DNA of 10,677 nucleotides from Polaribacter sp. (GCA_030731695.1 JANQTK010000329.1:1-10677); one strand, 5' to 3'. Counted from the first letter of the stretch, positions 1 to 7,355 are shown. Notes: generated by a model from the letters alone, not told the origin. A program made the numbers and translations.

Positions 1-151
1 AATGACTTACTAAAGTTCCGCCAACATTTTGCATTAAATCTCCACCCCAAAAACGAATATCAGCAGTTTCGTCTTCTTCAAAAAGCGCTTTCATTAAGTT
101 TGAACCATGCAAATCACCTGAGGCTTCACCTACAATAATGTAGTATTTCAT
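1..151 (-). CDS. lpxB: Lipid-A-disaccharide synthase LpxB, N-terminal part (runs off the window)
   Basis: Only the first 50 codons are present; the frame is open to the window edge. LpxB is the GT19 glycosyltransferase that joins UDP-2,3-diacylglucosamine and lipid X into the lipid A disaccharide at the cytoplasmic face of the inner membrane. The sequence starts MKYYIIVGEASGDLHGSNLM; the GEASGD motif at residues 8-13 is the family's N-terminal signature, and FWGGDLMQ with a following glycine pair (about 34-45) fits the next conserved segment. The ATG follows the TAG stop of the small upstream membrane-protein gene with no base between, so the two are probably translationally coupled and in one operon with surE. 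Family identification is by recognition of the motif; the rest of the protein cannot be checked here. Confidence 0.9.
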   Translation of the reverse strand, partial: MKYYIIVGEASGDLHGSNLMKALFEEDETADIRFWGGDLMQNVGGTLVSH

Positions 152-439
152 CTAGAAAAACTTTAAAATTAATGTTGTTAAAGCAATTAAAATAGTAGCT
201 AAAACAACGCCTTTCGCTCTGTCATCTTGGTTTTTTTTCAAAAAAATAAAAAAAACAAAAAGATTTGGTATTGCCGCAATTGATAATACTTTTCCATATA
301 AATTTCCGTCAGCAATCATCTGTAAAGTTTCATCAAAAGAATATCTTGAGAAATATTCTACATAAAAAAATATTCCTCCAAATGTGGCAAAAAAAGCCAC
401 TAAAAATCCAATAAATATGTCCTTTTTTACAGTTCCCAA
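152..439 (-). CDS. Small three-helix inner-membrane protein between surE and lpxB, unknown function
   Basis: A 95-residue hydrophobic protein with three predicted membrane helices (about 8-28, 49-67 and 77-94) and a short charged loop (KKNQDDRAK, about 68-76). I do not recognise a characterised family. It sits between surE and lpxB, overlapping the surE 3' end by 13 bp and abutting lpxB with no spacer, so it is almost certainly co-transcribed and coupled. The only start that includes the first helix is TTG at 439-437 (reading TTG GGA ACT GTA AAA); the next ATG (residue 41) would remove helix 1. The start codon is therefore unusual but plausible. Placement suggests an envelope-related role, but that is inference from neighbours only. 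Confidence 0.75.
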   Translation of the reverse strand: MGTVKKDIFIGFLVAFFATFGGIFFYVEYFSRYSFDETLQMIADGNLYGKVLSIAAIPNLFVFFIFLKKNQDDRAKGVVLATILIALTTLILKFF

Positions 440-1197
440 GAATTCAATTTTTGAATCATGTGATGTGCTGTCAAATCAAATTGCACAGGCACCACTGAAA
501 TATAATTATTTTCTAACGCATACACATCTGTATCTTGTCCTTTGTCTTTATTGATAAATTCACCAGAAAGCCAATAATATTCTTTGCCAAAAGGACTTTT
601 TCGTTTGTCAAAAGTTTCTTTCCAAAAACCCATGGCTTGTCTGCAAATTTTTACTCCTTTCAACTCCTCTTTTTTTACACTCGGAATATTTACATTCAAC
701 ACAATTCCTTCTGGCAAGCCATTCAGTAAAGTATTTAACGTAATTTTTTTTACAAAATCTTCGCAAGCTCTAAAATCGGCATGCCATTTAAAATCTAGTA
801 ACGAAAATCCGATGGCAGGAATCCCTTCAATACCAGCCTCAATGGCAGCACTCATTGTGCCAGAATAAATCACATTTATAGATGAATTTGAACCGTGATT
901 GATGCCTGAAACGCACAAATCAGGTTTTTTATTTAAGATTTCACTTACAGCCATTTTTACACAATCAGCAGGTGTTCCAGAACAAGTATACTCTAGTTGA
1001 GGCCCATCATCAATGGTTATTGGATTGCAGGTTAATACATTATCGACAGTAATTGCATGACCCATACCACTTTGAGGACTGTCAGGCGCAACCACTACAA
1101 CATCGCCAATTGTATTCATTATTTTAATCAATGCTCTAATTCCTGGCGCTGTAATTCCATCATCATTTGTAACTAAAATTAAGGGTTTTTCTTGCAT
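427..1197 (-). CDS. surE: 5'/3'-nucleotidase SurE
   Basis: A 256-residue protein matching SurE, a metal-dependent phosphatase acting on nucleoside 5'- and 3'-monophosphates, linked to stationary-phase survival. Visible family motifs: VTNDDGI with the metal-binding aspartates D12 and D13; APDSPQSGMGHAIT with S43; SGTPADCV (73-80); and SGINHGSNSS, where N100 completes the metal site, followed by YSGTMSAAIEA (111-121). Length is normal for the family. The ATG at 1197-1195 gives the standard short lead-in before the first beta strand. It is the first gene of a minus-strand operon with the small membrane protein (13-bp overlap) and lpxB. The 116-bp divergent gap upstream has a candidate Bacteroidetes -7 element. 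Confidence 0.96.
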   Translation of the reverse strand: MQEKPLILVTNDDGITAPGIRALIKIMNTIGDVVVVAPDSPQSGMGHAITVDNVLTCNPITIDDGPQLEYTCSGTPADCVKMAVSEILNKKPDLCVSGINHGSNSSINVIYSGTMSAAIEAGIEGIPAIGFSLLDFKWHADFRACEDFVKKITLNTLLNGLPEGIVLNVNIPSVKKEELKGVKICRQAMGFWKETFDKRKSPFGKEYYWLSGEFINKDKGQDTDVYALENNYISVVPVQFDLTAHHMIQKLNSWEL

Positions 1198-1214
1198 AAT
1201 TATGGTTTAGGATA

Positions 1215-1222
1215 CAAATGTA
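1215..1222 (-). promoter_or_regulatory. Candidate -7 promoter element for the surE operon
   Basis: On the minus strand, positions 1222 to 1215 read TACATTTG, a full match to the Bacteroidetes -7 consensus TAnnTTTG, lying 18 bp before the surE ATG. A TTTG that could be the -33 box is at 1238-1235, but the 12-bp spacer is shorter than the usual 17-23, so only the -7 element is credible. Short AT-rich motif; chance occurrence is possible. Confidence 0.3.
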
Positions 1223-1283
1223 AATTATTTTATACAAATTTCTTTTTAACATTTTGTAAAGAGTAAAGCTATATAAAATTATA

Positions 1284-1291
1284 TACTATTG
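1284..1291 (+). promoter_or_regulatory. Weak candidate -7 element for the secreted DUF1579-like gene
   Basis: TACTATTG differs from the Bacteroidetes -7 consensus TAnnTTTG at one base and lies 22 bp before the ATG at 1314. The nearest TTTG upstream (1253-1256) is 27 bp away, longer than the usual spacer, so the assignment is tentative. Confidence 0.2.
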
Positions 1292-1313
1292 TAATGAAAG
1301 TAAATTACTCGCT

Positions 1314-1832
1314 ATGAACGTATATAAAAACCTATTTAGTTGCATTTTTTTGATGTCAATTTCGGCAATTTTAGTTGCTCAAAATCAGAAAGATATTCCT
1401 TGTTCAGGAGAAAAATATGAACAATTCGATTTTTGGGAAGGAAATTGGAAAGTTTACGACAAAGAAGGAGATGTAGTGGGGACAAATAACGTTACAAAAC
1501 TTCAAGACGATTGTGTTTTGCAAGAAAATTGGGTGGCCAAACTGAGTAAAAACACAGGAACAAGTTATAATTATTACAATTCAAAAGACGACACTTGGAA
1601 CCAAATTTGGATTGACAATACTGGGTTTATCATGAATTTAAAAGGTCATTTTAAAGATGGAAAAATGATCTTGAAAAGTGATCTTGTTAAAGCAAGTCCT
1701 AGAAGTTTTGCAAATCAAATAACATGGAAAAAGAATAAAGACAATACTGTTACACAAATATGGACCACTGTTGATGAAAATGGAAAAGTGATTTATGAAA
1801 TTTTCTATGGAATTTATAAAAAAACAACTTAA
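1314..1832 (+). CDS. Secreted DUF1579/lipocalin-like protein
   Basis: A 172-residue protein with a signal peptide (about residues 1-22, charged start then IFLMSISAILVAQ). The mature part has the aromatic pattern of DUF1579-like or lipocalin-like proteins: FDFWEGNWKVYD at about 38-49, then repeated beta-strand-like segments rich in W, Y, N and D, including NQIWIDNTGF, LKGHF and QIWTTVDENGK. The family has no established biochemical role; a small-ligand-binding beta-barrel in the periplasm or outside the cell is inference. The start is the first ATG after an upstream stop and is well placed for the signal peptide. It is followed after 66 bp by prc; a weak hairpin lies between, so co-transcription is uncertain. 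Not recognised beyond the fold-level motif. Confidence 0.7.
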   Translation: MNVYKNLFSCIFLMSISAILVAQNQKDIPCSGEKYEQFDFWEGNWKVYDKEGDVVGTNNVTKLQDDCVLQENWVAKLSKNTGTSYNYYNSKDDTWNQIWIDNTGFIMNLKGHFKDGKMILKSDLVKASPRSFANQITWKKNKDNTVTQIWTTVDENGKVIYEIFYGIYKKTT

Positions 1833-1844
1833 TATTTAATAAAT

Positions 1845-1864
1845 GGCACTATTTTAGTGCTTTC
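1845..1864 (+). terminator. Weak hairpin between the DUF1579-like gene and prc
   Basis: GCACTA (1846-1851) and TAGTGC (1855-1860) form a perfect 6-bp stem with a 3-nt loop, followed by only three T residues. It could be a weak terminator for the upstream gene or a small leader hairpin for prc; the short U-run makes full termination doubtful. Confidence 0.3.
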
Positions 1865-1898
1865 AAACAAAAAAAATAAAATACAAATACGCAGATTT

Positions 1899-4034
1899 AT
1901 GAAGTCGAATTTTAAATTAAGTTTTACCCTCCTTGCATTTCTTTTTTTACTGAATAGTGCAGGAATAATTGCCAAAGAAAAAGTTGATAAAAATAACGAT
2001 CCTGAAAAGGACAAAGTGTTGATTTTTGTTTTAAAAAATATTTTAACTCGCGGTCATTACGTGGTTAAAGACATGAACGATTCTTTTTCAGAACACGTTT
2101 TTAATACTTTTATTGAAGGTTTAGATCCTAGTAAAAGATATTTCACTCAAGATGATATCAAAGAATTTTCGAGATATAAGTTTCAGATTGACAATCAGTT
2201 ATTAAAAGATGATTTGAGTTTTTATAACTTAGTATACAATTGTTTTTTAGAAAGGGTTAAAAAAGCAAAAAGTTACTATGGCGGAATTTTAGACAAGCCT
2301 TTTGATTATACAAGAGAAGAAACGATTGATTTGGATTACGAAAAAATTCCATTTGCAAAAAATTACAACGAATTATATGATTATTGGAGAAAGCAGCTAA
2401 AACTGCAAACTTTAGACAAAATTCAAGAACAAACTGCCCTAGAAAAAGACAAACTTAAAAAGGACAAAAACTATACAGTAAAATCATTTGCAACCCTCGA
2501 AAAAGAAGCAAGAGCAGAAGTGCTAAAAAGCATGGACGAATTGTATGTACGAATTGAAGAATTAGAACATGAAGATTGGTTTTCTTCCTATTTAAATGCA
2601 ATAGTTAGTGGTTTTGACCCACACACAACCTACATGCAACCCAATGTAAAAGAGGTTTTTGACCAAAATATTTCTGGGAAATTAGAAGGAATTGGAGCTC
2701 GTTTGCAAAAAAAAGGAATCTACACTCAAATTTTCGAACTGGTTTCAGGAGGTCCTGCATGGAAACAAGGTGATTTAGAAGAAGGCGATATCATTCTAAA
2801 AGTTGCCCAAGGAAATAAAGAGCCTTTGGACATTGTTGGTATGCGTTTGGATGATGCCATTAAATTCATCAAAGGTCCAAAAGGAACAGAAGTGCGTTTG
2901 ACTGTTAAGAAAAAAATTGACGGTACAATTCAAGAAATTGCGATCATAAGAGATGTAGTTGAGTTGGGGGAAACTTTTGTAAAATCGAGCATTGTAATGA
3001 AAAACAATAAAAAATATGCCATTATTGATTTGCCAAGTTTTTACATTGATTTTTCAGATGAAAATTACAGAGACTCTGCCAAAGACATGGAAAAAGAAAT
3101 TGAGCGTTTAAAATCGGAAGGTGTTGAAGGCTTGATCATCGATTTACGAAATAATGGAGGTGGCTCTTTAAAAACTGCCATTGAAATTTCAGGATTATTT
3201 ATTGATGAAGGTCCAATTGTACAAGTGCAATATCGAGGTGAAAATCCTGTGATTAAAAGTGATACTGACCCAAAAACACAATGGGACAAAGCTGTAGTTG
3301 TTTTGGTGAATGAGTTTTCGGCTTCAGCATCCGAAATTTTTGCAGCTGCCATGCAAGATTACAAACGTGCTGTGATTTTAGGAGGCAATCAAACGTATGG
3401 AAAAGGAACTGTACAAAACATATTGCCCATCAATCAGTTTTATCCGAAATATGAAAAAGACTTGGGCTTTTTAAAAATGACCATTCAAAAGTTTTACAGA
3501 ATTAATGGTGGCTCAACCCAAAAAGAAGGTGTGTATTCGGATATTGCCATGCCAACAAGATTGAGTTATTTAAAAAACGGAGAACGTGATTTAGAAGGCG
3601 CTCTAAATTGGGACAAAGTTGCGCAAGCAAATTACAAGCAAGCCAACTCCTACTCTAATTTTGGTGATGTAGTCTACAACAGCAAACAACGAATTGCTTC
3701 TAATGAGAAATTTATCAAGATCAATGAATATGCAAAATGGCTAAAAGAAAATCAAGACAATTCTTCTTTTTCATTGAACTATGAAAAGTTTGTAAAAGAA
3801 AATGAAGCTAAAGAAAAAGAAGCCAAACAATTTACCTCTGTTTTCGAATTTAAGGCTGATGTTACCTTTGCATCGCCAAAATATGAATTGGCTTTATTAA
3901 AAGAAAACAAAGATTTAGAGACAAAAAGAGCAGCATGGCACAAAAATTTAATGAAAGACATGTATATATCTGAGGCTTTAAATGTGTTGAGCGAACTAAA
4001 ACTTAGCAAAAAAACTGCGATCGTAAAAAACTAA
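1899..4034 (+). CDS. prc: Carboxy-terminal processing protease Prc/Tsp (peptidase S41)
   Basis: A 711-residue periplasmic serine protease that removes or degrades from the C terminus of envelope proteins. From the ATG at 1899: signal peptide about 1-26 (FTLLAFLFLLNSAG); helical Tsp N-terminal domain about 30-235 (FIEGLDPSKRYFT; SGFDPHTTYM just before the PDZ domain); PDZ about 258-338 (GIGARL, SGGPAWKQGDLEEGDIIL); S41 protease core about 356-546; C-terminal Tsp-type domain to the end. Compared with E. coli Tsp, the catalytic serine is S476 in FSASASEIF, followed by D487 (AAAMQDY) and lysine K502 in TYGKGTVQ, so the Ser/Lys dyad is intact. A GTG start at 1857 would add 14 residues and spoil the signal peptide, so the internal ATG is preferred. 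A strong terminator follows. Confidence 0.95.
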   Translation: MKSNFKLSFTLLAFLFLLNSAGIIAKEKVDKNNDPEKDKVLIFVLKNILTRGHYVVKDMNDSFSEHVFNTFIEGLDPSKRYFTQDDIKEFSRYKFQIDNQLLKDDLSFYNLVYNCFLERVKKAKSYYGGILDKPFDYTREETIDLDYEKIPFAKNYNELYDYWRKQLKLQTLDKIQEQTALEKDKLKKDKNYTVKSFATLEKEARAEVLKSMDELYVRIEELEHEDWFSSYLNAIVSGFDPHTTYMQPNVKEVFDQNISGKLEGIGARLQKKGIYTQIFELVSGGPAWKQGDLEEGDIILKVAQGNKEPLDIVGMRLDDAIKFIKGPKGTEVRLTVKKKIDGTIQEIAIIRDVVELGETFVKSSIVMKNNKKYAIIDLPSFYIDFSDENYRDSAKDMEKEIERLKSEGVEGLIIDLRNNGGGSLKTAIEISGLFIDEGPIVQVQYRGENPVIKSDTDPKTQWDKAVVVLVNEFSASASEIFAAAMQDYKRAVILGGNQTYGKGTVQNILPINQFYPKYEKDLGFLKMTIQKFYRINGGSTQKEGVYSDIAMPTRLSYLKNGERDLEGALNWDKVAQANYKQANSYSNFGDVVYNSKQRIASNEKFIKINEYAKWLKENQDNSSFSLNYEKFVKENEAKEKEAKQFTSVFEFKADVTFASPKYELALLKENKDLETKRAAWHKNLMKDMYISEALNVLSELKLSKKTAIVKN

Positions 4035-4055
4035 TAATCATATTATAAACCCTAT

Positions 4056-4083
4056 AACCTGATGTTTTGCGTCAGGTTTTTTT
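4056..4083 (+). terminator. Rho-independent terminator after prc
   Basis: AACCTGA (4056-4062) pairs with TCAGGTT (4072-4078); the stem extends inward through a T-G wobble and a G-C pair. The right arm runs into a stretch of seven T residues (4077-4083). It lies 22 bp after the prc stop and ends 13 bp before the thioesterase ATG, so the thioesterase promoter must overlap it or expression relies on read-through. Confidence 0.85.
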
Positions 4084-4095
4084 ATTTTTAAATAG

Positions 4096-4545
4096 ATGAA
4101 CTACCAAGTAAGTTTTGCCACAAAATGGTCGGATTTTGATCCAAACAGACACATGCGTCATACAGCCTATAATGAATATGCTGCAGAAGTAAGAGTTCGT
4201 TATTTTGCAGCGCAACAATTTTCGATAGCTGATTTTACAAAACACAACATAGGTCCAATTTTATTTACCGAAGAAACCTCCTTTCGAAAAGAAATATTGA
4301 TGGGCGAAAACATTACTGTAAACATCAAATTGGCTGGAGTATCTAAAAATAATGAACGCTGGAAACTTGTGCATGAAGTGTTTAATGAAGCTGGAAAATT
4401 TGCAGCAGTTATTAAAGTGTATGGCGCTTGGATTGATTTATCGAAACGAAAATTAACCACACCGCCCCAAGAAGCATCCGTTATTTTTACAAATGCTGAA
4501 AAAACGGATGATTTTGAGGAGATTTTGGTAAAAAATACTTTCTAA
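4096..4545 (+). CDS. Hotdog-fold acyl-CoA thioesterase (YbgC/4HBT-like)
   Basis: A 149-residue single-domain cytoplasmic protein that fits the 4HBT/YbgC thioesterase group, which hydrolyses acyl-CoA or related thioesters. The N-terminal motif WSDFDPNRHMRHTAYNEY aligns with the family pattern (D-x-D-P...Y), placing D15 at the position of the catalytic aspartate of 4-hydroxybenzoyl-CoA thioesterase; the long hotdog helix follows (YNEYAAEVRVRYFA), then the beta strands (MGENITVNIKLAGVS, RWKLVHEVF, AAVIKVYGAWIDL). Length is typical. Substrate cannot be read from sequence. The gene has only 61 bp upstream, most of it the prc terminator. Its TAA stop touches the stop of the converging minus-strand effector gene with no base between. 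Confidence 0.88.
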   Translation: MNYQVSFATKWSDFDPNRHMRHTAYNEYAAEVRVRYFAAQQFSIADFTKHNIGPILFTEETSFRKEILMGENITVNIKLAGVSKNNERWKLVHEVFNEAGKFAAVIKVYGAWIDLSKRKLTTPPQEASVIFTNAEKTDDFEEILVKNTF

Positions 4546-5082
4546 TTATTTTAAAAATACTACTTCAAAAACCCAAACAGCCATCATTATTACTAAGAAT
4601 ACAAAACTTAGTACAAAAAATTGTATGGCCTTTTTTACGTTGTAAAACTTTTTATCGATGATAATACTTTCGGCATGAATTTGTTCGCTTAATTTCGCTA
4701 CAATTTCATCATTTGACATACAAATGGTAGTAATTTCTTTGGTAAAGGTTTGCACATTGTCAAACTTATGAGCTGCATCACTAAAAAAGAAAACATTCGT
4801 ATCATACTTTAACTCCAAATTTGGTTGAAAACATTTAAAACAATAGTAAATAGATATTAATACTGCTATAATCCACAATGTTGCAAAAGCCACAAACAAA
4901 GTACTATTTGTAAAAGCACTTTCTAAAACTCCAATTCGATCCACAAAAATACCAAGTATAAGACTGTGAAAAGAAAAGAGTATGCCAGCTTTTAATTCTG
5001 ATGCTCTAATGAGTTTTTCTAACCTTTCTAATTGCTCCCAATAATTATTTGTGTCTTGCATATTATGATTCGTTGTTGTCAT
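4546..5082 (-). CDS. PycTM-like (Pycsar effector family, formerly DUF5706) membrane protein
   Basis: A 178-residue protein with three predicted membrane helices (about 30-48, 60-83 and 152-174). The layout resembles the PycTM effectors of Pycsar systems: an N-terminal amphipathic helix entering the membrane through an LIRASELKAGILFS segment (24-38, like the family's R-A-x-x-KA pattern), a second helix, a soluble middle containing NVFFFSDAAHK (96-106) and EQIHAESIIIDKKFYNVKKA (133-152), then a terminal helix. Known PycTM proteins are thought to damage the inner membrane after binding a cyclic pyrimidine nucleotide; here the ligand is probably whatever the adjacent cyclase makes. The ATG at 5082 overlaps the cyclase gene by 20 bp; a second ATG at 5061 begins one base after the cyclase stop. 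Family assignment is from pattern memory, without a profile search. Confidence 0.75.
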   Translation of the reverse strand: MTTTNHNMQDTNNYWEQLERLEKLIRASELKAGILFSFHSLILGIFVDRIGVLESAFTNSTLFVAFATLWIIAVLISIYYCFKCFQPNLELKYDTNVFFFSDAAHKFDNVQTFTKEITTICMSNDEIVAKLSEQIHAESIIIDKKFYNVKKAIQFFVLSFVFLVIMMAVWVFEVVFLK

Positions 5083-6898
5083 TTAAAAAGTACATTTTAA
5101 TTTCTCCTCCGTTTTTTATACTTATTTCGCCTCTTTCCTCAAAACTATACAAATTTTTCAAAAGTTCAAAAGTAGTTTGTGATACATTAATTTTTCCAGA
5201 TTCACTAGAAGATTCTATTCTTGAGGCCACGTTAACAGTATCTCCCCAAATATCGTAAGAAAACTTATTTTGACCAACTATTCCTGCTACAACTGGTCCC
5301 GAATGCATGCCTAGTTTAATATCAAAACGAACCTCATTAACCCCATGCATTTGTTTTACTTTTTTTACAAAATTCTTAATTTCTATTGCAGCTTTAGCAA
5401 CATCTTCAGCATGATTTTCAGAAGGTATAGGCAATCCTCCAGCACACATATAGGCATCACCAATGGTTTTTATTTTTTCTAGATTATATTTTTCTATAAT
5501 TCTATCAAACTCAGAAAAATACATATCTACCGTTTCAACTAATTTCTCGGGACTTAATATTTTTGAATATTTGGTAAATTCCTTAAAATCAGTGAATAAG
5601 ACTGTAACAGATTCATATCTTTTGGCTTCTACTTTATTGTAAATTTTTAATTCTTCTGCAATTTCATCAGGCAAAATATTTCGTAATAATTTGTCTGATT
5701 TTTCTTTTTCCTCATCAATAATTTTTCGAGTTTTATTGATAAATCTATTTCTTCTATACAAACCGAAAGCTATCAAAGACATCAAAAATAAGCCACCTAA
5801 AATTGATAAAGAAACTACGCGTTCATTTTCTTTTTGTTGCTTAAATAAATCAACTTCTATCTGTTTTTTAGAAACTTCATATTCTGTTCTTAAATTGGCA
5901 ATTTTTTGAACACTCGAAATATTACTAACACTGTCCTTAAAAGTGATGTACTCTTTGTAATGGTATAATGATTCCTCAGCGTTGTCTAAATTTTCATAAA
6001 TATTAGAAAGCATTAGGTTTGCTTTACTAATTTGATCTTTTAATTGGTATTTTTTTGCCAGCTCTAAACTTTTTTTAGAGTAATTTAATGCTAACGAATA
6101 TTTTTTATTGTTTAGATAAATTTCAGCGACAAAATCTAAGTACACAGAAATAGGATAATAATCTTTTTCTCCTTCTAAAATTGCAATTGCCTCATTAATA
6201 TTTGCTTCCGCTAATTTTGGTTTGTTTTGTTTGGCATAAACCATCCCTATATTCCCCAAATTATAGGCTTTACCAATTTTAAAATCAATAAGATTGCAAA
6301 TCAAACTTGATTCGTAAAAAAGGTTCATTGCAGTATCATACTTACCTTCATTAAAATATTCATCTCCTGCATTTAACAATGCTGAGGCAAGATTAATTGA
6401 ATCAGTTTTAATTTCTCTTAAAACATTGATGCCATCCTCATAATATTTTACTGAATTATTATGATTTCCCATAATGGAATAAACATCACCAACAGTAATT
6501 TTAGCCAAAGCTACTTCTCTAACACTGTCTAATTGTTGTGCAATATTAGCCGCTTCAAAAAAGGATTCTAAAGCTTTCGTTAAATCGCTTTTTAATCGAT
6601 ATGCATTTCCTTTTTGCATGAATGCATCATACAAGTAATAAACAGAATCTAGTTTTTTAGATTTGTTGATTAATAACAGGCTGTACTTTAATTTTTTTTG
6701 TGGATTTTTAAGCTCTCTAGATAATGAGCGAAGGATGCTTAATTCTTTGTTGACAAGAAATTGATTTTTAAGATACTTTTGCTCTAAACTATCGGCATTA
6801 ACTACTTGTGCCTTTAAATAATTTATATTAAAACAAAAAATGCCCAAAAAAAGGGCAATTTTTATACTTTTATAAAACAAATTCAATTTTTTAAACAT
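5063..6898 (-). CDS. Periplasmic-TPR, membrane-anchored class III adenylate cyclase
   Basis: A 611-residue sensor cyclase. Order: signal peptide (1-30, ending YLKA-Q); about six TPR repeats at roughly 91-123, 130-163, 171-204, 209-244, 248-284 and 290-324; a coiled-coil (328-360); a membrane helix (361-380); a cytoplasmic linker helix with LLRNILPDEIAEELK; and the cyclase domain (about 428-605). Both metal aspartates are present (D437 in LFTDF, D481 in TIGDAYM), as are the transition-state residues N556 and R560 (DTVNVASR). K477 and D549 (YDIWGD) are the adenine-selecting pair; guanylate cyclases carry E and C. Synthesis of cAMP from ATP is therefore predicted. The TPRs should face the periplasm and transmit a signal across the membrane. 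It lies 13 bp after the small secreted-protein gene and overlaps the PycTM-like gene. Confidence 0.9.
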   Translation of the reverse strand: MFKKLNLFYKSIKIALFLGIFCFNINYLKAQVVNADSLEQKYLKNQFLVNKELSILRSLSRELKNPQKKLKYSLLLINKSKKLDSVYYLYDAFMQKGNAYRLKSDLTKALESFFEAANIAQQLDSVREVALAKITVGDVYSIMGNHNNSVKYYEDGINVLREIKTDSINLASALLNAGDEYFNEGKYDTAMNLFYESSLICNLIDFKIGKAYNLGNIGMVYAKQNKPKLAEANINEAIAILEGEKDYYPISVYLDFVAEIYLNNKKYSLALNYSKKSLELAKKYQLKDQISKANLMLSNIYENLDNAEESLYHYKEYITFKDSVSNISSVQKIANLRTEYEVSKKQIEVDLFKQQKENERVVSLSILGGLFLMSLIAFGLYRRNRFINKTRKIIDEEKEKSDKLLRNILPDEIAEELKIYNKVEAKRYESVTVLFTDFKEFTKYSKILSPEKLVETVDMYFSEFDRIIEKYNLEKIKTIGDAYMCAGGLPIPSENHAEDVAKAAIEIKNFVKKVKQMHGVNEVRFDIKLGMHSGPVVAGIVGQNKFSYDIWGDTVNVASRIESSSESGKINVSQTTFELLKNLYSFEERGEISIKNGGEIKMYFLNDNNES

Positions 6899-6911
6899 GA
6901 TTTGTTTTGTA

Positions 6912-7355
6912 TCACTGTTTAATTATAATTTTAGGATCTATTTTAAAAACACCACTCAATCTGCTTCCATTTCTATAGACTCTAAATTTAACATTGTATT
7001 TTTGATAATCACCTGGTCTTCCTGAAGAAACCACACCTGTAACAACACCATTATTATCTCTTAAAATATTTCTATCAAATACTCTTGCACCACCTTCATG
7101 ATTTATTGAAATAATTTCTACAGTATCTTCGGAAGATGAAGTTGACACTCCTACCCATTCAACGATATCACCAATACTTACTTGTATCGTAAAATTTTCG
7201 TTTGATATTTCTTCATCTTGACCAAAGTCACAGGTTTGGGAAATATTACCATTTGTAATATTCGAAGTATCAACATTAAGAGTTATTGTGTGTTTTGTTT
7301 GGGCATTAATTGAAAATGCAAACAATAAAATAAATAGATAAAATAGGTTTTTCAT
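6912..7355 (-). CDS. Small secreted beta-rich protein, first gene of the cyclase operon
   Basis: A 147-residue protein with a signal peptide (1-18, FYLFILLFAFSINA then QTKH). The mature part alternates short hydrophobic strands and polar turns, suggesting a beta-sandwich; the segment FTIQVSIGDIVEWVG (55-69) followed by HEGG (86-89) and a C-terminal strand pair (YNVKFRVYRNGSRLSGVFKIDP) loosely recalls cupredoxin-like domains. There is one histidine near the expected site but no Cys-His-Met set, so copper binding is not supported. I do not recognise the family. It is separated from the cyclase by 13 bp on the same strand, so the two are probably one operon. Since the cyclase TPR region should be periplasmic, this protein could be its ligand, partner or regulator; that is inference. 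No strong promoter was seen upstream. Confidence 0.75.
   Translation of the reverse strand: MKNLFYLFILLFAFSINAQTKHTITLNVDTSNITNGNISQTCDFGQDEEISNENFTIQVSIGDIVEWVGVSTSSSEDTVEIISINHEGGARVFDRNILRDNNGVVTGVVSSGRPGDYQKYNVKFRVYRNGSRLSGVFKIDPKIIIKQ

Noticed and set aside
535..868. Plus-strand frames opposite surE
   Set aside because: SurE motifs on the minus strand are unambiguous and these frames show no recognisable features.
1857..1898. GTG start that would extend prc by 14 residues
   Set aside because: The extension is charged (KKNKIQIRR) and would bury the signal peptide; it also overlaps the hairpin at 1845-1864. The ATG at 1899 gives a normal signal peptide.
5063..6898. Calling the cyclase a guanylate cyclase or a canonical PycC
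   Set aside because: The Lys/Asp substrate pair points to ATP, and the TPR-membrane architecture differs from the compact soluble PycC.
6912..7355. Cupredoxin (copper protein) label for the small secreted protein
   Set aside because: The strand pattern is only suggestive and the Cys-His-Met copper ligands are not present.
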